Assembly (NCBI RefSeq): GCF_900199205.1
Contig: NZ_OBMJ01000001.1
Span: forward strand, 2,607,001 to 2,671,000
Length of the DNA stretch: 64,000 nt
Direction: 5' to 3'
DNA from: Streptomyces sp. 1331.2
GTDB lineage: Bacteria; Actinomycetota; Actinomycetes; Streptomycetales; Streptomycetaceae
How positions within the stretch are numbered: the first letter of the stretch is position 1; each line of letters begins with the position of its first letter. Both the position numbers and the translations under genes were made by a program. Below are positions 37,395 through 48,496 of the stretch, piece by piece. The notes beneath the pieces are model-generated. The model saw nothing but the letters and a program-made list of their open reading frames with translations, was not told where the DNA came from and searched no databases.

Positions 37395-38567
37395 TCAGCG
37401 CACGGTGCCGGCGCTCGGGGTGGCCTTGGGAGTGGCCCTCGGGGTGGGCTTGCCCGCGGTCTTCCCGGAAGTCGCCCCGGAGGCGCCCGGCGCGGCCGCA
37501 GGGGAGGCCGTGGGGGCGGCCTGGGCGGGATTCTCCGGCTGCGCCGAGACGACCGTCTGCGGGAAGGCCTGGTCGGCCTTGAGCGCGGCCCAGACCTGGT
37601 CGGCCTGCGGCTGCTGCGCGACAACCCGGTTCGGGTCGCTGGGGGCCGTCTCCACGGGCAGGGTGACCATGCTCAGCTGGTCCGGCCCGATCCCCCTGAG
37701 CTCCTGGACGAGCCCCACCAGCGCGTTCACCGAGCCGAGCGCGGAGTCGGTGGTGACGCTCTTGGTCATGGTGTCGCCGATCGACCACAGCTCGACCGGG
37801 TCGGTGAGCAGTCCCGCCCCGCCGGCCTGCTGGAGCAGCGACTTCACCATCTGCTTCTGCAGCTCGATCCGGCCCAGGTCGCTGCCGTCGCCGACGCCGT
37901 GCCGGGTGCGGACGAAGGCCAGCGCCTGCTGCCCGTCCAGGTGGTGCTGCCCGGCCGGCAGGTCGAGCCCGCTGTCCTTGTCGTGGATGGCCACCGTGGT
38001 GGTCACGGTGGCCCCGCCTATCGCGTCCACGACCCGGGCGAAGCCGGCGAAGTCGATCTGCAGGTAGTGGTCCATCCGCAGCCCGGTGAGCTGTTCGGTG
38101 GTCTTGACCGCGCAGGCCGCGCCGCCGCTCTCGAAGGCGCTGTTGTACATCGCGCGCTTGGCACCGGGCACGGTCTTGCCGCTCGCGTCGGTGCAGTCGG
38201 GGCGGGTGACCAGGGTGTCCCGCGGTATCGAGACGATCTGCGCGCGCGAGTGGTCCTGGTTGACGTGCACCACCATCGCGGTGTCCGAGCGGGCGGTGTC
38301 GCCGGTGTTCCCGCCGGCCAGGTCGCCGTTCTCGCCGTTCCGCGAGTCGGAGCCCAGCACCAGGAGGTTGAAGGACCCGTCGGTGGCGGCCGGCGGCCGG
38401 GCGTCGCCGAGGCGGTTGTCGATGTCGACGCTCTTGATGTTGCCGTTGAGCCTGACGTACGCGTAGACGGCTGCGCCGGCGCCGAGGACGACGAGCGCGA
38501 CGAACGCGCAGGCGGCCGTCCACAGGACCCTGCGGCGGCGACTCGGAACCCTCTTGTGCTCGGCCAT
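37395..38567 (-). CDS. LytR-CpsA-Psr (LCP) family wall-polymer ligase
   Basis: Membrane-anchored phosphotransferase family that attaches glycopolymers from undecaprenyl-linked intermediates to peptidoglycan. The 390-residue protein has a basic N-terminus (EHKRVPSRRRR), one signal-anchor (VLWTAACAFVALVVLGAGAA) and an extracellular LCP domain with LVLGSDSRNGENG, IVSIPRDTLVTRP and ALAFVRTRHGVGDGSDLGR, the Asp/Arg signature positions. A Pro/Ala/Thr-rich tail ends the protein. The ATG at 38567 fits the anchor. The nearby WecA-like enzyme could make its substrate. Confidence 0.93.
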   Translation of the reverse strand: MAEHKRVPSRRRRVLWTAACAFVALVVLGAGAAVYAYVRLNGNIKSVDIDNRLGDARPPAATDGSFNLLVLGSDSRNGENGDLAGGNTGDTARSDTAMVVHVNQDHSRAQIVSIPRDTLVTRPDCTDASGKTVPGAKRAMYNSAFESGGAACAVKTTEQLTGLRMDHYLQIDFAGFARVVDAIGGATVTTTVAIHDKDSGLDLPAGQHHLDGQQALAFVRTRHGVGDGSDLGRIELQKQMVKSLLQQAGGAGLLTDPVELWSIGDTMTKSVTTDSALGSVNALVGLVQELRGIGPDQLSMVTLPVETAPSDPNRVVAQQPQADQVWAALKADQAFPQTVVSAQPENPAQAAPTASPAAAPGASGATSGKTAGKPTPRATPKATPSAGTVR

Positions 38568-38643
38568 ACGGTCCAGAGTAAATCGGACAAGATGATCCAA
38601 ACGCCCGCAAGATGTCCCGACTCTGGAACAAAGCCGCCCGGAC

Positions 38644-38685
38644 GCACGGAACCCCGGACCGCTCGCGCGATCCGGGGTTCCGTGC
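38644..38685. terminator. terminator of rho
   Basis: Perfect 15-pair stem (38644-38658 with 38671-38685) with a 12-base loop, starting about 20 bases beyond the rho stop on the minus strand. Confidence 0.85.
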
Positions 38686-38707
38686 TTCGACAGCCGTCCG
38701 GCTACGG

Positions 38708-40804
<2,097 letters not shown>

Positions 40805-41342
40805 TAAGGGTCCTTCCCTGGAGCGGACGTCGGCCTGTCTGGCTCGGCGACCGGTTGTGCTGTCCTGACCAACGCTCGACTGCGTCGGCCCGAGGCGGTG
40901 ATCCCTCGAATGGCGGGAGCCCGTCGAGGGAGAGCTGCGAGGTGCGGTGCTTGACGCACGGTGGTGCTGAGTTGGCGCGTGGGCCGGTCGTGTGTCGACC
41001 TCCCCTGAGGGCGTAACCCCCACGCTGCCTGCGAATCCCGGGCCCCCGTCGCGTGACGGTGGCCCGCGCTCCGCCCGTCCTGGCCTCAAGGTGGGAGGCC
41101 GCGGGTGGGAGTCAGGTGCCGTCACGGCTTCGGGATGCGGCCGCATGTCGCGCAGGCAGGCTGCGTACGCGCTGCGGTGGGCTCCCGGAGAATCGTCGCC
41201 CCGTGCATCGCCGGGACTCCACGACAGTGAAGTGCTGGGATCGGGACGCGGCGCACCGAGCCCCGGAGGGCACCTGGTGCAGCAATGAGATTAACACTAC
41301 CGACCCCCTGAGACATTCCCCAGCCTTGTGCTTGCCAATCGT
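40805..41342. promoter_or_regulatory. long leader/intergenic region upstream of rho
   Basis: About 540 bases without a convincing gene, followed by the thrB terminator. The only promoter-like signals on the minus strand are near the far end: GGGGAAT followed after 19 bases by GTT (41293-41319), close to a SigR promoter but one base too long, and a TAGTGT in the same place. If used, rho mRNA would have a leader of nearly 500 bases. Escherichia coli rho is attenuated by Rho itself in its leader, so similar control is plausible. Confidence 0.4.
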
Positions 41343-41387
41343 GTCCGGCGGGCCCGGGTCGGCGTGGTGCCGGCGCCGGGCCCGGAC
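41343..41387. terminator. terminator of thrB
   Basis: An eight-pair GGGCCCGG/CCGGGCCC stem (41350-41357 with 41376-41383), extended outward by TCC/GGA, lies about 20 bases after the thrB stop on the minus strand. Confidence 0.6.
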
Positions 41388-41407
41388 GGGCGGCCCGTAC
41401 GGGCTGG

Positions 41408-42346
41408 TCAGGCGTCCAGCGGGAGCACGACGGCCCCGGTGCGGTCGACGTCCAGCCGGTGCGCGGCGAACGCCGGGTCGCCGCCGTGGCCGTGGTGCCC
41501 GGCGAAGGAGAGCACCTTGTCGGCGCCCGCCTCGTCGGTGAGGGCCAGGACGGTCGGGCCGGCCCCGGAGATGACCGCGGGGATGCCCTCCGCGCGCAGC
41601 GCGCCGACCAGGCCGGCGCTCTCCGGCATCGCGGCGGCGCGGTAGTCCTGGTGCAGGCGGTCCTCGGTGGCGGCGAAGAGCAGTTCGGGCCGCCGGGTCA
41701 GCGCCTCGACCAGCAGTGCGGAGCGGCCGGCGTTGACGGCGGCGTCGGCCAGCGGGACGGTCTTGGGCAGCAGGCCGCGGGCGGTCTCGGTGAGCACCTC
41801 GCCGGCCGGGACGAACACCACCGGGACGACCTGCTCGGAGGGCTCCAGGGCGACCGCCTTGGCCGACTCCTCGTCGGTCCACGCGATGGTGAAGTTGCCG
41901 CGCAGGCAGGCCGCGACGTTGTCCGGGTGGCCCTCCAGCTCGGAGGCGAGGGCCAGCAGTGCGTCGTCGTCCAGCGCCGACGGGCCGCCGATGGTGACCG
42001 CACGGGCGGCCACGATGCCGGCGCAGATGGCGGCGGAGGAGGAGCCGAGGCCGCGGCCGTGCGGTATCCGGTTGGCGCAGACCACTTCGAGGCCGCGGGG
42101 CTGGCCGCCGAGCCGGTCGAAGGCGGCGCGCATCGAGCGGACCAGCAGGTGGCGCTCGTCACGCGGCAGCGTCTCGGCGCCCTCGCCGGCGATGTCGACG
42201 GTCAGGCCCGCGTCGGCGACCCGGACGACCACGTCGTCGTACAGACCGAGCGCCAGGCCGAAGGCGTCGAAACCGGGGCCGAGGTTGGCGCTGGTCGCGG
42301 GAACCCGCACGCGGACGGCGGCGGCACGGAACGCAGGACCGGCCAT
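41408..42346 (-). CDS. thrB: homoserine kinase
   Basis: GHMP-family kinase that phosphorylates homoserine for threonine synthesis. The 312-residue protein begins MAGPAFRAAAVRVRVPATSA with NLGPGFDAFGLALG and has the ATP-binding motif IPHGRGLGSSSAA and the C-terminal VISGAGPTVLALT. The ATG at 42346 follows AGGAGAGTCCACCGC. Although thrB lies directly after thrC, a strong terminator and 370 bases lie between, so it likely has its own promoter. Confidence 0.95.
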   Translation of the reverse strand: MAGPAFRAAAVRVRVPATSANLGPGFDAFGLALGLYDDVVVRVADAGLTVDIAGEGAETLPRDERHLLVRSMRAAFDRLGGQPRGLEVVCANRIPHGRGLGSSSAAICAGIVAARAVTIGGPSALDDDALLALASELEGHPDNVAACLRGNFTIAWTDEESAKAVALEPSEQVVPVVFVPAGEVLTETARGLLPKTVPLADAAVNAGRSALLVEALTRRPELLFAATEDRLHQDYRAAAMPESAGLVGALRAEGIPAVISGAGPTVLALTDEAGADKVLSFAGHHGHGGDPAFAAHRLDVDRTGAVVLPLDA

Positions 42347-42664
42347 GCGGTGGACTCTCCTGGGGAAATCGGGCGGCGCGGAGCGCGTCGTCGGTGCGAG
42401 GGTGGGGGAAAGGGCCGCAGGCCCCGTCGGGGGCGGGCTGCCACGATCGTCGGCGCGGCCCGGATGGTCCCGGGCCCGGGGCATGTGCCACACGGCCGGA
42501 GCCAGAGTATCGAAGAGAGGTTCCCGAGCGGTACACCCCGCGGGCCTTCGATCTGGTGTGTTGCCGGTTCTGGCCGGAATGCACACCCCGCTCTGTCAAA
42601 GGGAGGGGTGAAAGCGGATCGGAATGCACAGCGGAATTGACACAAAAGTGTCACCGGAGAACTT
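42347..42664. promoter_or_regulatory. thrB upstream region with repeats
   Basis: No gene is seen. Features are a perfect TGACAC-AAAA-GTGTCA palindrome at 42638-42653, two direct copies of GGAATGCACA at 42576-42585 and 42621-42630 (45 bases apart), and a minus-strand TTGACA at 42594-42599. A GATACT (minus strand, 42506-42511) could be a -10 nearer the gene, without a good -35. Together they suggest regulated expression of thrB. Confidence 0.4.
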
Positions 42665-42698
42665 CGACGGGCCGACCCCCGAAAGGGTCGGCCCGTCG
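42665..42698. terminator. terminator of thrC
   Basis: Perfect 14-pair stem (42665-42678 with 42685-42698) with a CCGAAA loop, 18 bases after the thrC stop on the minus strand. Confidence 0.85.
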
Positions 42699-42716
42699 GT
42701 GCGTCAGGCCCCGTCG

Positions 42717-43814
42717 TCAGTCGAGCAGTCCGAGGCTGCGGGCCGCCGCCTGGGGGTCGATCGGGACGATCTGCGGCTGCGGCGCACCGGCCACCGCCCA
42801 GTCCGGGTCCTTGAGGCCGTTGCCGGTCACGGTGCAGACGATCCGCTGGCCCGGGTCGACCAGTCCGGCCTCCGCCTTGGCCAGCAGACCGGCCACCGAG
42901 GCGGCCGAGGCGGGCTCCACGAAGACGCCCTCCTGTGAGGCCAACAGCCGGTAGGCGGCGAGGATCTGACGGTCCGTCACCTTGTCGATGAGGCCGCCTG
43001 ACTCGTCCCGCGCGGCGAGCGCGAAGTCCCAGGAGGCCGGGTTGCCGATCCGGATCGCGGTGGCGATGGTCTGCGGCTTGAGCACCGGGGCGCCGTCCAC
43101 GATCGGGGCCGAACCGGACGCCTGGAAGCCCCACATCCGCGGGGTACGGGTGGCGAGGCCGTCCGCGGCATACTCGCGGTAGCCCTTCCAGTACGCGGTG
43201 ATGTTGCCCGCGTTGCCCACCGGCAGGACGTGGATGTCCGGGGCGTCGCCGAGCATGTCGACGATCTCGAAGGCGGCGGTCTTCTGGCCCTCGATGCGCA
43301 CCGGGTTCACCGAGTTGACCAGGGCCACCGGGTACTTCTCGGACAGTTCACGCGCAAGGGTGAGGCAGTCGTCGAAGTTCCCGTCGACCTGCAGGATCCG
43401 GGCGCCGTGCACCAGCGCCTGGCCCATCTTGCCGAGGGCGATCTTGCCCTGCGGGACGAGCACCGCGGAGACCATCCCGGCCCGCACCGCGTACGCCGCG
43501 GCGGAGGCCGAAGTGTTGCCGGTGGACGCGCAGATGACCGCCTGGGCGCCCTCCTCCTTGGCCTTGGAAATGGCCATCGTCATCCCGCGGTCCTTGAAGG
43601 AACCGGTCGGGTTGGCGCCCTCGACCTTGAGGTAGACCTCGCAGCCGGTGCGCTCGGAGAGCACCTGGGCGGGGACCAGCGGCGTGCCGCCCTCCAGCAG
43701 GGTGACCACCGGGGTGGCCGCGGTGACCGGCAGGCGGTCCCGGTACTCCTCGATCAGGCCGCGCCACTGGTGGGTGTGCGCGCCTCGGACGACGTTCTCG
43801 GCAACGGCGTTCAT
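42717..43814 (-). CDS. thrC: threonine synthase
   Basis: PLP enzyme converting O-phosphohomoserine to threonine. The 365-residue protein is the short actinobacterial class, beginning [23 protein letters not shown]-binding Lys74 lies in [14 protein letters not shown], and the phosphate-binding glycine loop is in [17 protein letters not shown]. It starts nine bases after the hom stop, so hom and thrC are co-transcribed. Confidence 0.96.
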   Translation of the reverse strand: MNAVAENVVRGAHTHQWRGLIEEYRDRLPVTAATPVVTLLEGGTPLVPAQVLSERTGCEVYLKVEGANPTGSFKDRGMTMAISKAKEEGAQAVICASTGNTSASAAAYAVRAGMVSAVLVPQGKIALGKMGQALVHGARILQVDGNFDDCLTLARELSEKYPVALVNSVNPVRIEGQKTAAFEIVDMLGDAPDIHVLPVGNAGNITAYWKGYREYAADGLATRTPRMWGFQASGSAPIVDGAPVLKPQTIATAIRIGNPASWDFALAARDESGGLIDKVTDRQILAAYRLLASQEGVFVEPASAASVAGLLAKAEAGLVDPGQRIVCTVTGNGLKDPDWAVAGAPQPQIVPIDPQAAARSLGLLD

Positions 43815-43823
43815 GGCAGTTCC

Positions 43824-45116
43824 TTATTCCCCTTCGACCCGCATGATGCTGGCCACGTCCCGCACGCTGTCCAGCGCGCGGAGCTTGTCGACCGTCGCCG
43901 ACAGCGCGGCGTCGGTGGCACGGTGGGTGACCACGACGAGCGAGGCGTCGCCGTCGCGGCCCTGCTGGCGCACGGTGTCGATGGAGACGCCGTGCTCGGC
44001 GAAGACGGACGCGACCTGGGCGAGCACACCCGCGCGGTCGTCCACGTCGAGGCTGACGTGGTAGCGGGTGACCACCTCGTCCATCGGCTTGGCGGGCAGC
44101 TGCGTGTAGACCGAGTCGCCGGGGCCGGTGGCGCCGGCCAGTTTGTTGCGGCAGACCGCGACCAGGTCGCCGAGCACCGCGGAGGCGGTCGGCGAGCCGC
44201 CCGCGCCCGGGCCGTAGAACATCAGCCGGCCGGCCGCCTCGGCCTCGACGAACACCGCGTTGTACGCCTCGCGGACGGAGGCCAGCGGGTGCGAGAGCGG
44301 GATCATCGCCGGGTGGACCCGCGCGGTGACGGACTCGCCGTCGGCCGCCCGCTCGCAGATCGCGAGCAGCTTGACCACGCAGCCCATCTCCTTGGCGGAG
44401 GCGATGTCGGCCGCCGTCACCTCGGTGATGCCCTCGCGGTAGACGTCCGCCGCGGTCACCTCGGTGTGGAAGGCGATGCCGGCCAGGATCGCGGCCTTGG
44501 CGGCGGCGTCGAAGCCCTCGACGTCGGCCGTCGGGTCGGCCTCGGCGTAGCCCAGCGCGGTGGCCTCCTCCAGCGCCTCCGAGTAGCCGGCGCCGGTGGT
44601 GTCCATCTTGTCGAGGATGAAGTTGGTGGTGCCGTTGACGATGCCCAGCACCCGGTTGACCTTGTCGCCGGCCAGCGACTCGCGCAGCGGGCGCAGCAGC
44701 GGGATGGCGCCCGCCACCGCGGCCTCGTAGTACAGGTCCACCCCGGCCTCGGCCGCCGCCGCGTGCAGCTCGGTGCCGTCCTTGGCGAGCAGCGCCTTGT
44801 TGGCGCTGACCACCGAGGCGCCCTGCTTGAAGGCCGACAGGAGCAGGGACTTGGACGGCTCGATGCCGCCCACGACCTCGACCACCACGTCGATGTCGCC
44901 CCGGGTGACCAGGGCCTCGGCGTCGGTCGTGATCAGGTGCTCGGGCACGCCCGGGCGCACCCGCCCGGCCCGGCGTACCGCGATCCCGGCCAGCTCCACC
45001 GGGGCACCGATGCGCGCGGCGAGGTCGTCGGCCGTCGTCGTCATGATGCGCGCCACCTCGGAGCCCACCACACCACAGCCCAGCAACGCCACCTTCAGCG
45101 GGCGCGTACGCATCAT
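43824..45116 (-). CDS. hom: homoserine dehydrogenase
   Basis: NAD(P)-dependent reduction of aspartate semialdehyde to homoserine, the branch point to threonine and methionine. The 430-residue protein begins MMRTRPLKVALLGCGVVGSE with the Rossmann motif, has the catalytic centre around GIVNGTTNFILDKMD and the Lys in the DPTADVEGFDAAAKAAIL region, and a C-terminal ACT domain (HVSLDVDDRAGVLAQVASVF) for threonine feedback. I chose the ATG pair at 45116/45113 because GGAG lies just upstream; an ATG at 45137 overlaps the stop of a 41-codon frame (ATGA) and cannot be excluded. Confidence 0.95.
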   Translation of the reverse strand: MMRTRPLKVALLGCGVVGSEVARIMTTTADDLAARIGAPVELAGIAVRRAGRVRPGVPEHLITTDAEALVTRGDIDVVVEVVGGIEPSKSLLLSAFKQGASVVSANKALLAKDGTELHAAAAEAGVDLYYEAAVAGAIPLLRPLRESLAGDKVNRVLGIVNGTTNFILDKMDTTGAGYSEALEEATALGYAEADPTADVEGFDAAAKAAILAGIAFHTEVTAADVYREGITEVTAADIASAKEMGCVVKLLAICERAADGESVTARVHPAMIPLSHPLASVREAYNAVFVEAEAAGRLMFYGPGAGGSPTASAVLGDLVAVCRNKLAGATGPGDSVYTQLPAKPMDEVVTRYHVSLDVDDRAGVLAQVASVFAEHGVSIDTVRQQGRDGDASLVVVTHRATDAALSATVDKLRALDSVRDVASIMRVEGE

Positions 45117-45133
45117 CCGACTCCGCTCTGCAT

Positions 45134-45259
45134 TCATCGTGATTCGTTGTTTCCGGCGGGTTTTTCCGGGTCCGCCGGGAACTTCGGTCCGTACCAGTCT
45201 CCGGGACTTTCCGTACGGATCTCCGGTCGTTCCATGATCTGAGACAAGAATTTCGTCAT
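45134..45259 (-). CDS. candidate 41-aa open frame linking lysA and hom
   Basis: The ATG at 45259 overlaps the lysA stop (ATGA), and the stop at 45134 overlaps a possible hom start at 45137 (ATGA), so it chains the two genes. It encodes [20 protein letters not shown] and continues to NNESR. No domain is recognised. Only 26 of 41 codons end in G or C, well below the neighbouring genes, so it may act as a translated leader rather than a protein gene. A seven-pair hairpin (45153-45159 with 45172-45178) lies in its 3' part. No Shine-Dalgarno is near its ATG; translation would rely on coupling to lysA. Confidence 0.45.
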   Translation of the reverse strand: MTKFLSQIMERPEIRTESPGDWYGPKFPADPEKPAGNNESR

Positions 45260-46647
45260 CCGATATCGAGACGCAGGAGATCCTCCTCCGTCTCGCGCCG
45301 GACGATCACCCGCGCGGCACCGTCCTTGACGGCGACCACCGGGGGCTTGAGGGCGTGGTTGTAGTTGCTCGCCATCGAGCGGCAGTAGGCGCCGGTGGCA
45401 GGCACCGCGACCAGGTCGCCGGGGGCCAGGTCGGCCGGCAGGAAGGCGTCCCGGACGACGATGTCGCCGGACTCGCAGTGCTTGCCGACCACCCTGACCA
45501 GCATCGGCTCGGCCTCGCTGGTGCGCGACACCAGGGCCACCGAGTACTCGGCGTCGTACAGCGCGGTGCGGATGTTGTCGGACATCCCGCCGTCCACGCT
45601 GACGTAGGTGCGCAGGCCCTCCAGCGGCTTGACGGTGCCGACCTCGTACAGGGTGAACGCCGTCGGGCCGACGATCGCCCGGCCCGGCTCCACGCTCAGC
45701 CGGGGGGCGTTCAGGTTCGCGGCGGCGCACTCGCGGCGGACGATGTCGGCCAGCGCGGCCGAGATCTCGGCCGGCTCGCGCGGGTCGTCCTCGCTGGTGT
45801 ACGCGATGCCGAGGCCGCCGCCGAGGTCGATCTCGGGCAGCTCGACGCCGTACTCGTCCCGAATCTGCGCCAGCAGGCCGACCACCCGGCGGGCGGCCAC
45901 CTCGAAGCCGGCGGTGTCGAAGATCTGCGAGCCGATGTGCGAGTGGATGCCGCGCAGCTCCAGGCTGCCGTGGCCGAGCACCCGGCGCACCGCCTCGGCG
46001 GCCGCGCCGCCGGTCAGCGACAGGCCGAACTTCTGGTCCTCGTGCGCGGTGGCGATGAACTCGTGGGTGTGCGCCTCGACGCCGACGGTGATCCGGATCA
46101 GCACCTGCTGGCGGACGCCCTGACGGGCGGCGATCGCCGCCAGGCGCTCGATCTCCTCGTACGAGTCGACCACGATGCGCCCGACGCCGGTCTTCACGGC
46201 GTGCTCCAGCTCGTCCACCGACTTGTTGTTGCCGTGCAGCGCGATCCGCTCCGGCGGCATCCCGGCGGCCAGCGCCACCGCCAACTCGCCGGTGCTGCAC
46301 ACGTCGAGGTTCAGGCCCTCCTCGTGCAGCCAGCGCACGACCGCCTTGGAGAGGAACGCCTTGCCGGCGTAGTAGACGTCCGCCTCGGTGCCGAAGGCGT
46401 CCCGCCAGGCGCGCGCCCGGGCCCGGAAGTCCTCCTCGTCCAGCAGGTACGCCGGGGTGCCGAACTCGGCCGCCAGGCGCTTGACGTCGATCCCGCCGAC
46501 GGTGGCCACACCCTCGGCGTCGCGGGTGACGGTACGGGACCAGACCTTGGGGTCGAGCGCGTTCAGGTCGGCGGGCGGGGCCTGGTAGTGGCCCTCGGGC
46601 AGGACGTCCCCGTGCCGGGGACCTGCGGGGTGTGCGGAACGACTCAT
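45256..46647 (-). CDS. lysA: diaminopimelate decarboxylase
   Basis: PLP-dependent last step of lysine synthesis (meso-diaminopimelate to lysine). The 463-residue protein has the PLP Lys96 in [12 protein letters not shown], the barrel segments [16 protein letters not shown] and [11 protein letters not shown], the Gly-rich [16 protein letters not shown] and the C-terminal [13 protein letters not shown]. The ATG at 46647 follows AAGGA. It lies between argS and hom, the common actinobacterial order argS-lysA-hom-thrC-thrB. Confidence 0.96.
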   Translation of the reverse strand: MSRSAHPAGPRHGDVLPEGHYQAPPADLNALDPKVWSRTVTRDAEGVATVGGIDVKRLAAEFGTPAYLLDEEDFRARARAWRDAFGTEADVYYAGKAFLSKAVVRWLHEEGLNLDVCSTGELAVALAAGMPPERIALHGNNKSVDELEHAVKTGVGRIVVDSYEEIERLAAIAARQGVRQQVLIRITVGVEAHTHEFIATAHEDQKFGLSLTGGAAAEAVRRVLGHGSLELRGIHSHIGSQIFDTAGFEVAARRVVGLLAQIRDEYGVELPEIDLGGGLGIAYTSEDDPREPAEISAALADIVRRECAAANLNAPRLSVEPGRAIVGPTAFTLYEVGTVKPLEGLRTYVSVDGGMSDNIRTALYDAEYSVALVSRTSEAEPMLVRVVGKHCESGDIVVRDAFLPADLAPGDLVAVPATGAYCRSMASNYNHALKPPVVAVKDGAARVIVRRETEEDLLRLDIG

Positions 46648-46677
46648 GTCCGGTTCGTCCTTCGAGACCTATGGCGA

Positions 46678-46714
46678 GGGGCGGCGACGGTCACCGTTGA
46701 CCGTCAGCCGCCCC
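46678..46714. terminator. hairpin between argS and lysA
   Basis: Two eight-pair stems stack across a single unpaired base (46678-46693 with 46698-46705 and 46707-46714) around a four-base loop. It lies 26 bases after the argS stop on the minus strand. The gap to lysA is only 92 bases, so lysA must be expressed by read-through or from a promoter within argS or the hairpin region. Confidence 0.75.
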
Positions 46715-46739
46715 CTGCTGGTGCGCTTGGGGGTGGTAC

Positions 46740-48401
46740 CTACATCCGCTCGGGCGCCGTCACGCCCAGGAGCGTCAGGCCGTTGGCCATGACCGTGCGC
46801 GTGGCCTCGACCAGCCACAGCCGGGCACGGTGCGTGTCCGTCATCTCCTCGTCGCCCTTGGGCAGGAACATGCAGTTCTCGTACAGGCGGTGGTACTTGC
46901 CCGCGAGGTCCTCCAGGTAGCGCGCGACCCGGTGCGGCTCGCGCAGCTCGCCGGCCGTGGCCAGGATGCGCGGGAACTCGCCGAGGGCGCCGAGGATGTC
47001 GTTCTCCCACTCGGTGGCGAGCAGCTCGGGTTTGAACTGCTCGGCCGTGCCCTTGTCCACGCCCAGCTCGGCGGCCTTGCGCGCCACGCCGCACATCCGG
47101 GTGTGCGCGTACTGCACGTAGAACACCGGGTTCTCGTTGCTCTGGCTGGTCAGCAGGTTGATGTCCAGCGTGATCGTCGAGTCCGTGGAGGAGCGCGCCA
47201 GGGTGTAGCGGGCCGCGTCCACGCCGATCCACTCGACCACGTCGTCGATCGTGATGATGTTGCCGGCCCGCTTGGACATGCGGACCTCTTCGCCGTCGCG
47301 AAGCATCTTCACGAACTGGCCGATCTTGACCTCGATGTTGTGGTCCAGGTCGTCGCCCGCGCAGGCCGCGATGGCCTTGAGGCGGTTGACGTAGCCGTGG
47401 TGGTCGGCGCCCAGCATGTAGAGCGCGACCTCGGCGCCGCGGTCCCGCTTGGAGAGGTAGTACGCGGCGTCGGCGGCGAAGTAGGTCTTGTCGCCGTCGG
47501 CCTTGATCAGGACGCGGTCCTTGTCGTCGCCGAAGTCGGTGGTGCGCAGGAAGACCGCGCCGTCGTCCTCGAAGACGTGGCCCTGCTCGCGCAGCCGGTC
47601 GATGGCGTTCTCGACCGCGCCGGAGTCGTGCAGCGACTTCTCCGAGAACCACACGTCGAAGTGGGTGCCGAACTCGTCCATCGAGCGCTGGATCTCGCCG
47701 ACCATGAGCTTGAGGCCCTCGGTGCGGAAGACCTGCAGCTGCTCCTCCTCGGGCAGGTCGAGCACGCCCGGGACCGCGTCGGTGAGCGCCTTGGCGATGT
47801 CGACGATGTACTCGCCGACGTAGCCGCCCTCGGGCACCTCGCGGCCGTTCGCGGCGGCCTGCAGCGAGGCGGCGAACTTGGTGATCTGCACGCCGGCGTC
47901 GTTGAGGTAGTACTCGGTGGTGACGTCGGCGCCGGAGGCCCGCAGCACGCGCGCCAGCGAGTCGCCGACGGCCGCCCAGCGGACGCCGCCGATGTGGATC
48001 GGGCCGGTCGGGTTGGCGGAGACGAACTCCAGGTTGATCTTCAGGCCCTTGAGCGCCTCGTTGCGGCCGTAGGCCTCGCCCGCCTCGACGATGGTGCGCG
48101 CCAGCGCGCCGGCAGTGGCGGTGTCCAGGGTGATGTTCAGGAAGCCCGGGCCGGCGATGTCGACCTTGGCGACACCGGTGATCCCTCGCAGGCGCTCCGT
48201 CAGGACCTCGGCAACGGCTCGCGGCGGCTTGCCGGCCGCCTTGGCGAGCTGGAGGGCCACGTTGGTCGCGTAGTCGCCGTGGTCCCTGTTCTTGGGCCGC
48301 TCGACCGTCACGTGCTCGGGCACGGCGACGGCCAGCTCGCCCGCCTCGACGGCGGAGCTCACTGCGGCCTGGATTGCCTGGGAAAGGTCTGCGGGGGTCA
48401 C
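46740..48401 (-). CDS. argS: arginyl-tRNA synthetase
   Basis: Class I synthetase charging tRNA-Arg. The 553-residue protein has the N-terminal tRNA D-loop-binding Add1 domain (ERPKNRDHGDYATNVALQLA), the HIGH-type motif in ANPTGPIHIGGVRWA and, later, MSKRAGNIITIDD near the KMSKS position. The C-terminal DALR-type anticodon domain ends GLTLLGVTAPERM. The GTG at 48401 gives the family start; no Shine-Dalgarno precedes it, but TACGCT lies seven bases upstream, so a leaderless mRNA is possible. A tRNA-Arg gene lies about 700 bases away. Confidence 0.95.
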   Translation of the reverse strand: MTPADLSQAIQAAVSSAVEAGELAVAVPEHVTVERPKNRDHGDYATNVALQLAKAAGKPPRAVAEVLTERLRGITGVAKVDIAGPGFLNITLDTATAGALARTIVEAGEAYGRNEALKGLKINLEFVSANPTGPIHIGGVRWAAVGDSLARVLRASGADVTTEYYLNDAGVQITKFAASLQAAANGREVPEGGYVGEYIVDIAKALTDAVPGVLDLPEEEQLQVFRTEGLKLMVGEIQRSMDEFGTHFDVWFSEKSLHDSGAVENAIDRLREQGHVFEDDGAVFLRTTDFGDDKDRVLIKADGDKTYFAADAAYYLSKRDRGAEVALYMLGADHHGYVNRLKAIAACAGDDLDHNIEVKIGQFVKMLRDGEEVRMSKRAGNIITIDDVVEWIGVDAARYTLARSSTDSTITLDINLLTSQSNENPVFYVQYAHTRMCGVARKAAELGVDKGTAEQFKPELLATEWENDILGALGEFPRILATAGELREPHRVARYLEDLAGKYHRLYENCMFLPKGDEEMTDTHRARLWLVEATRTVMANGLTLLGVTAPERM

Positions 48402-48496
48402 GACGCCAAGCGTAGGCGAGACGGGGTGCCCGCCCGCCACCCGGTTTACCGGTTGAGACGCCCGCGGGGGCCGCCACGCCGTGCTCGGCGGGGGTC

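Noticed and set aside
36539..37624. Arg/Pro-rich open frame antisense-phase through prfA, rpmE and LCP
   Set aside because: It is an out-of-frame reading through three well-supported genes with low-complexity composition.
45117..46739. Lysine or threonine riboswitch near lysA and hom
   Set aside because: The gaps are short (92 bases and about 140) and show a simple hairpin and a small frame, not a riboswitch core.
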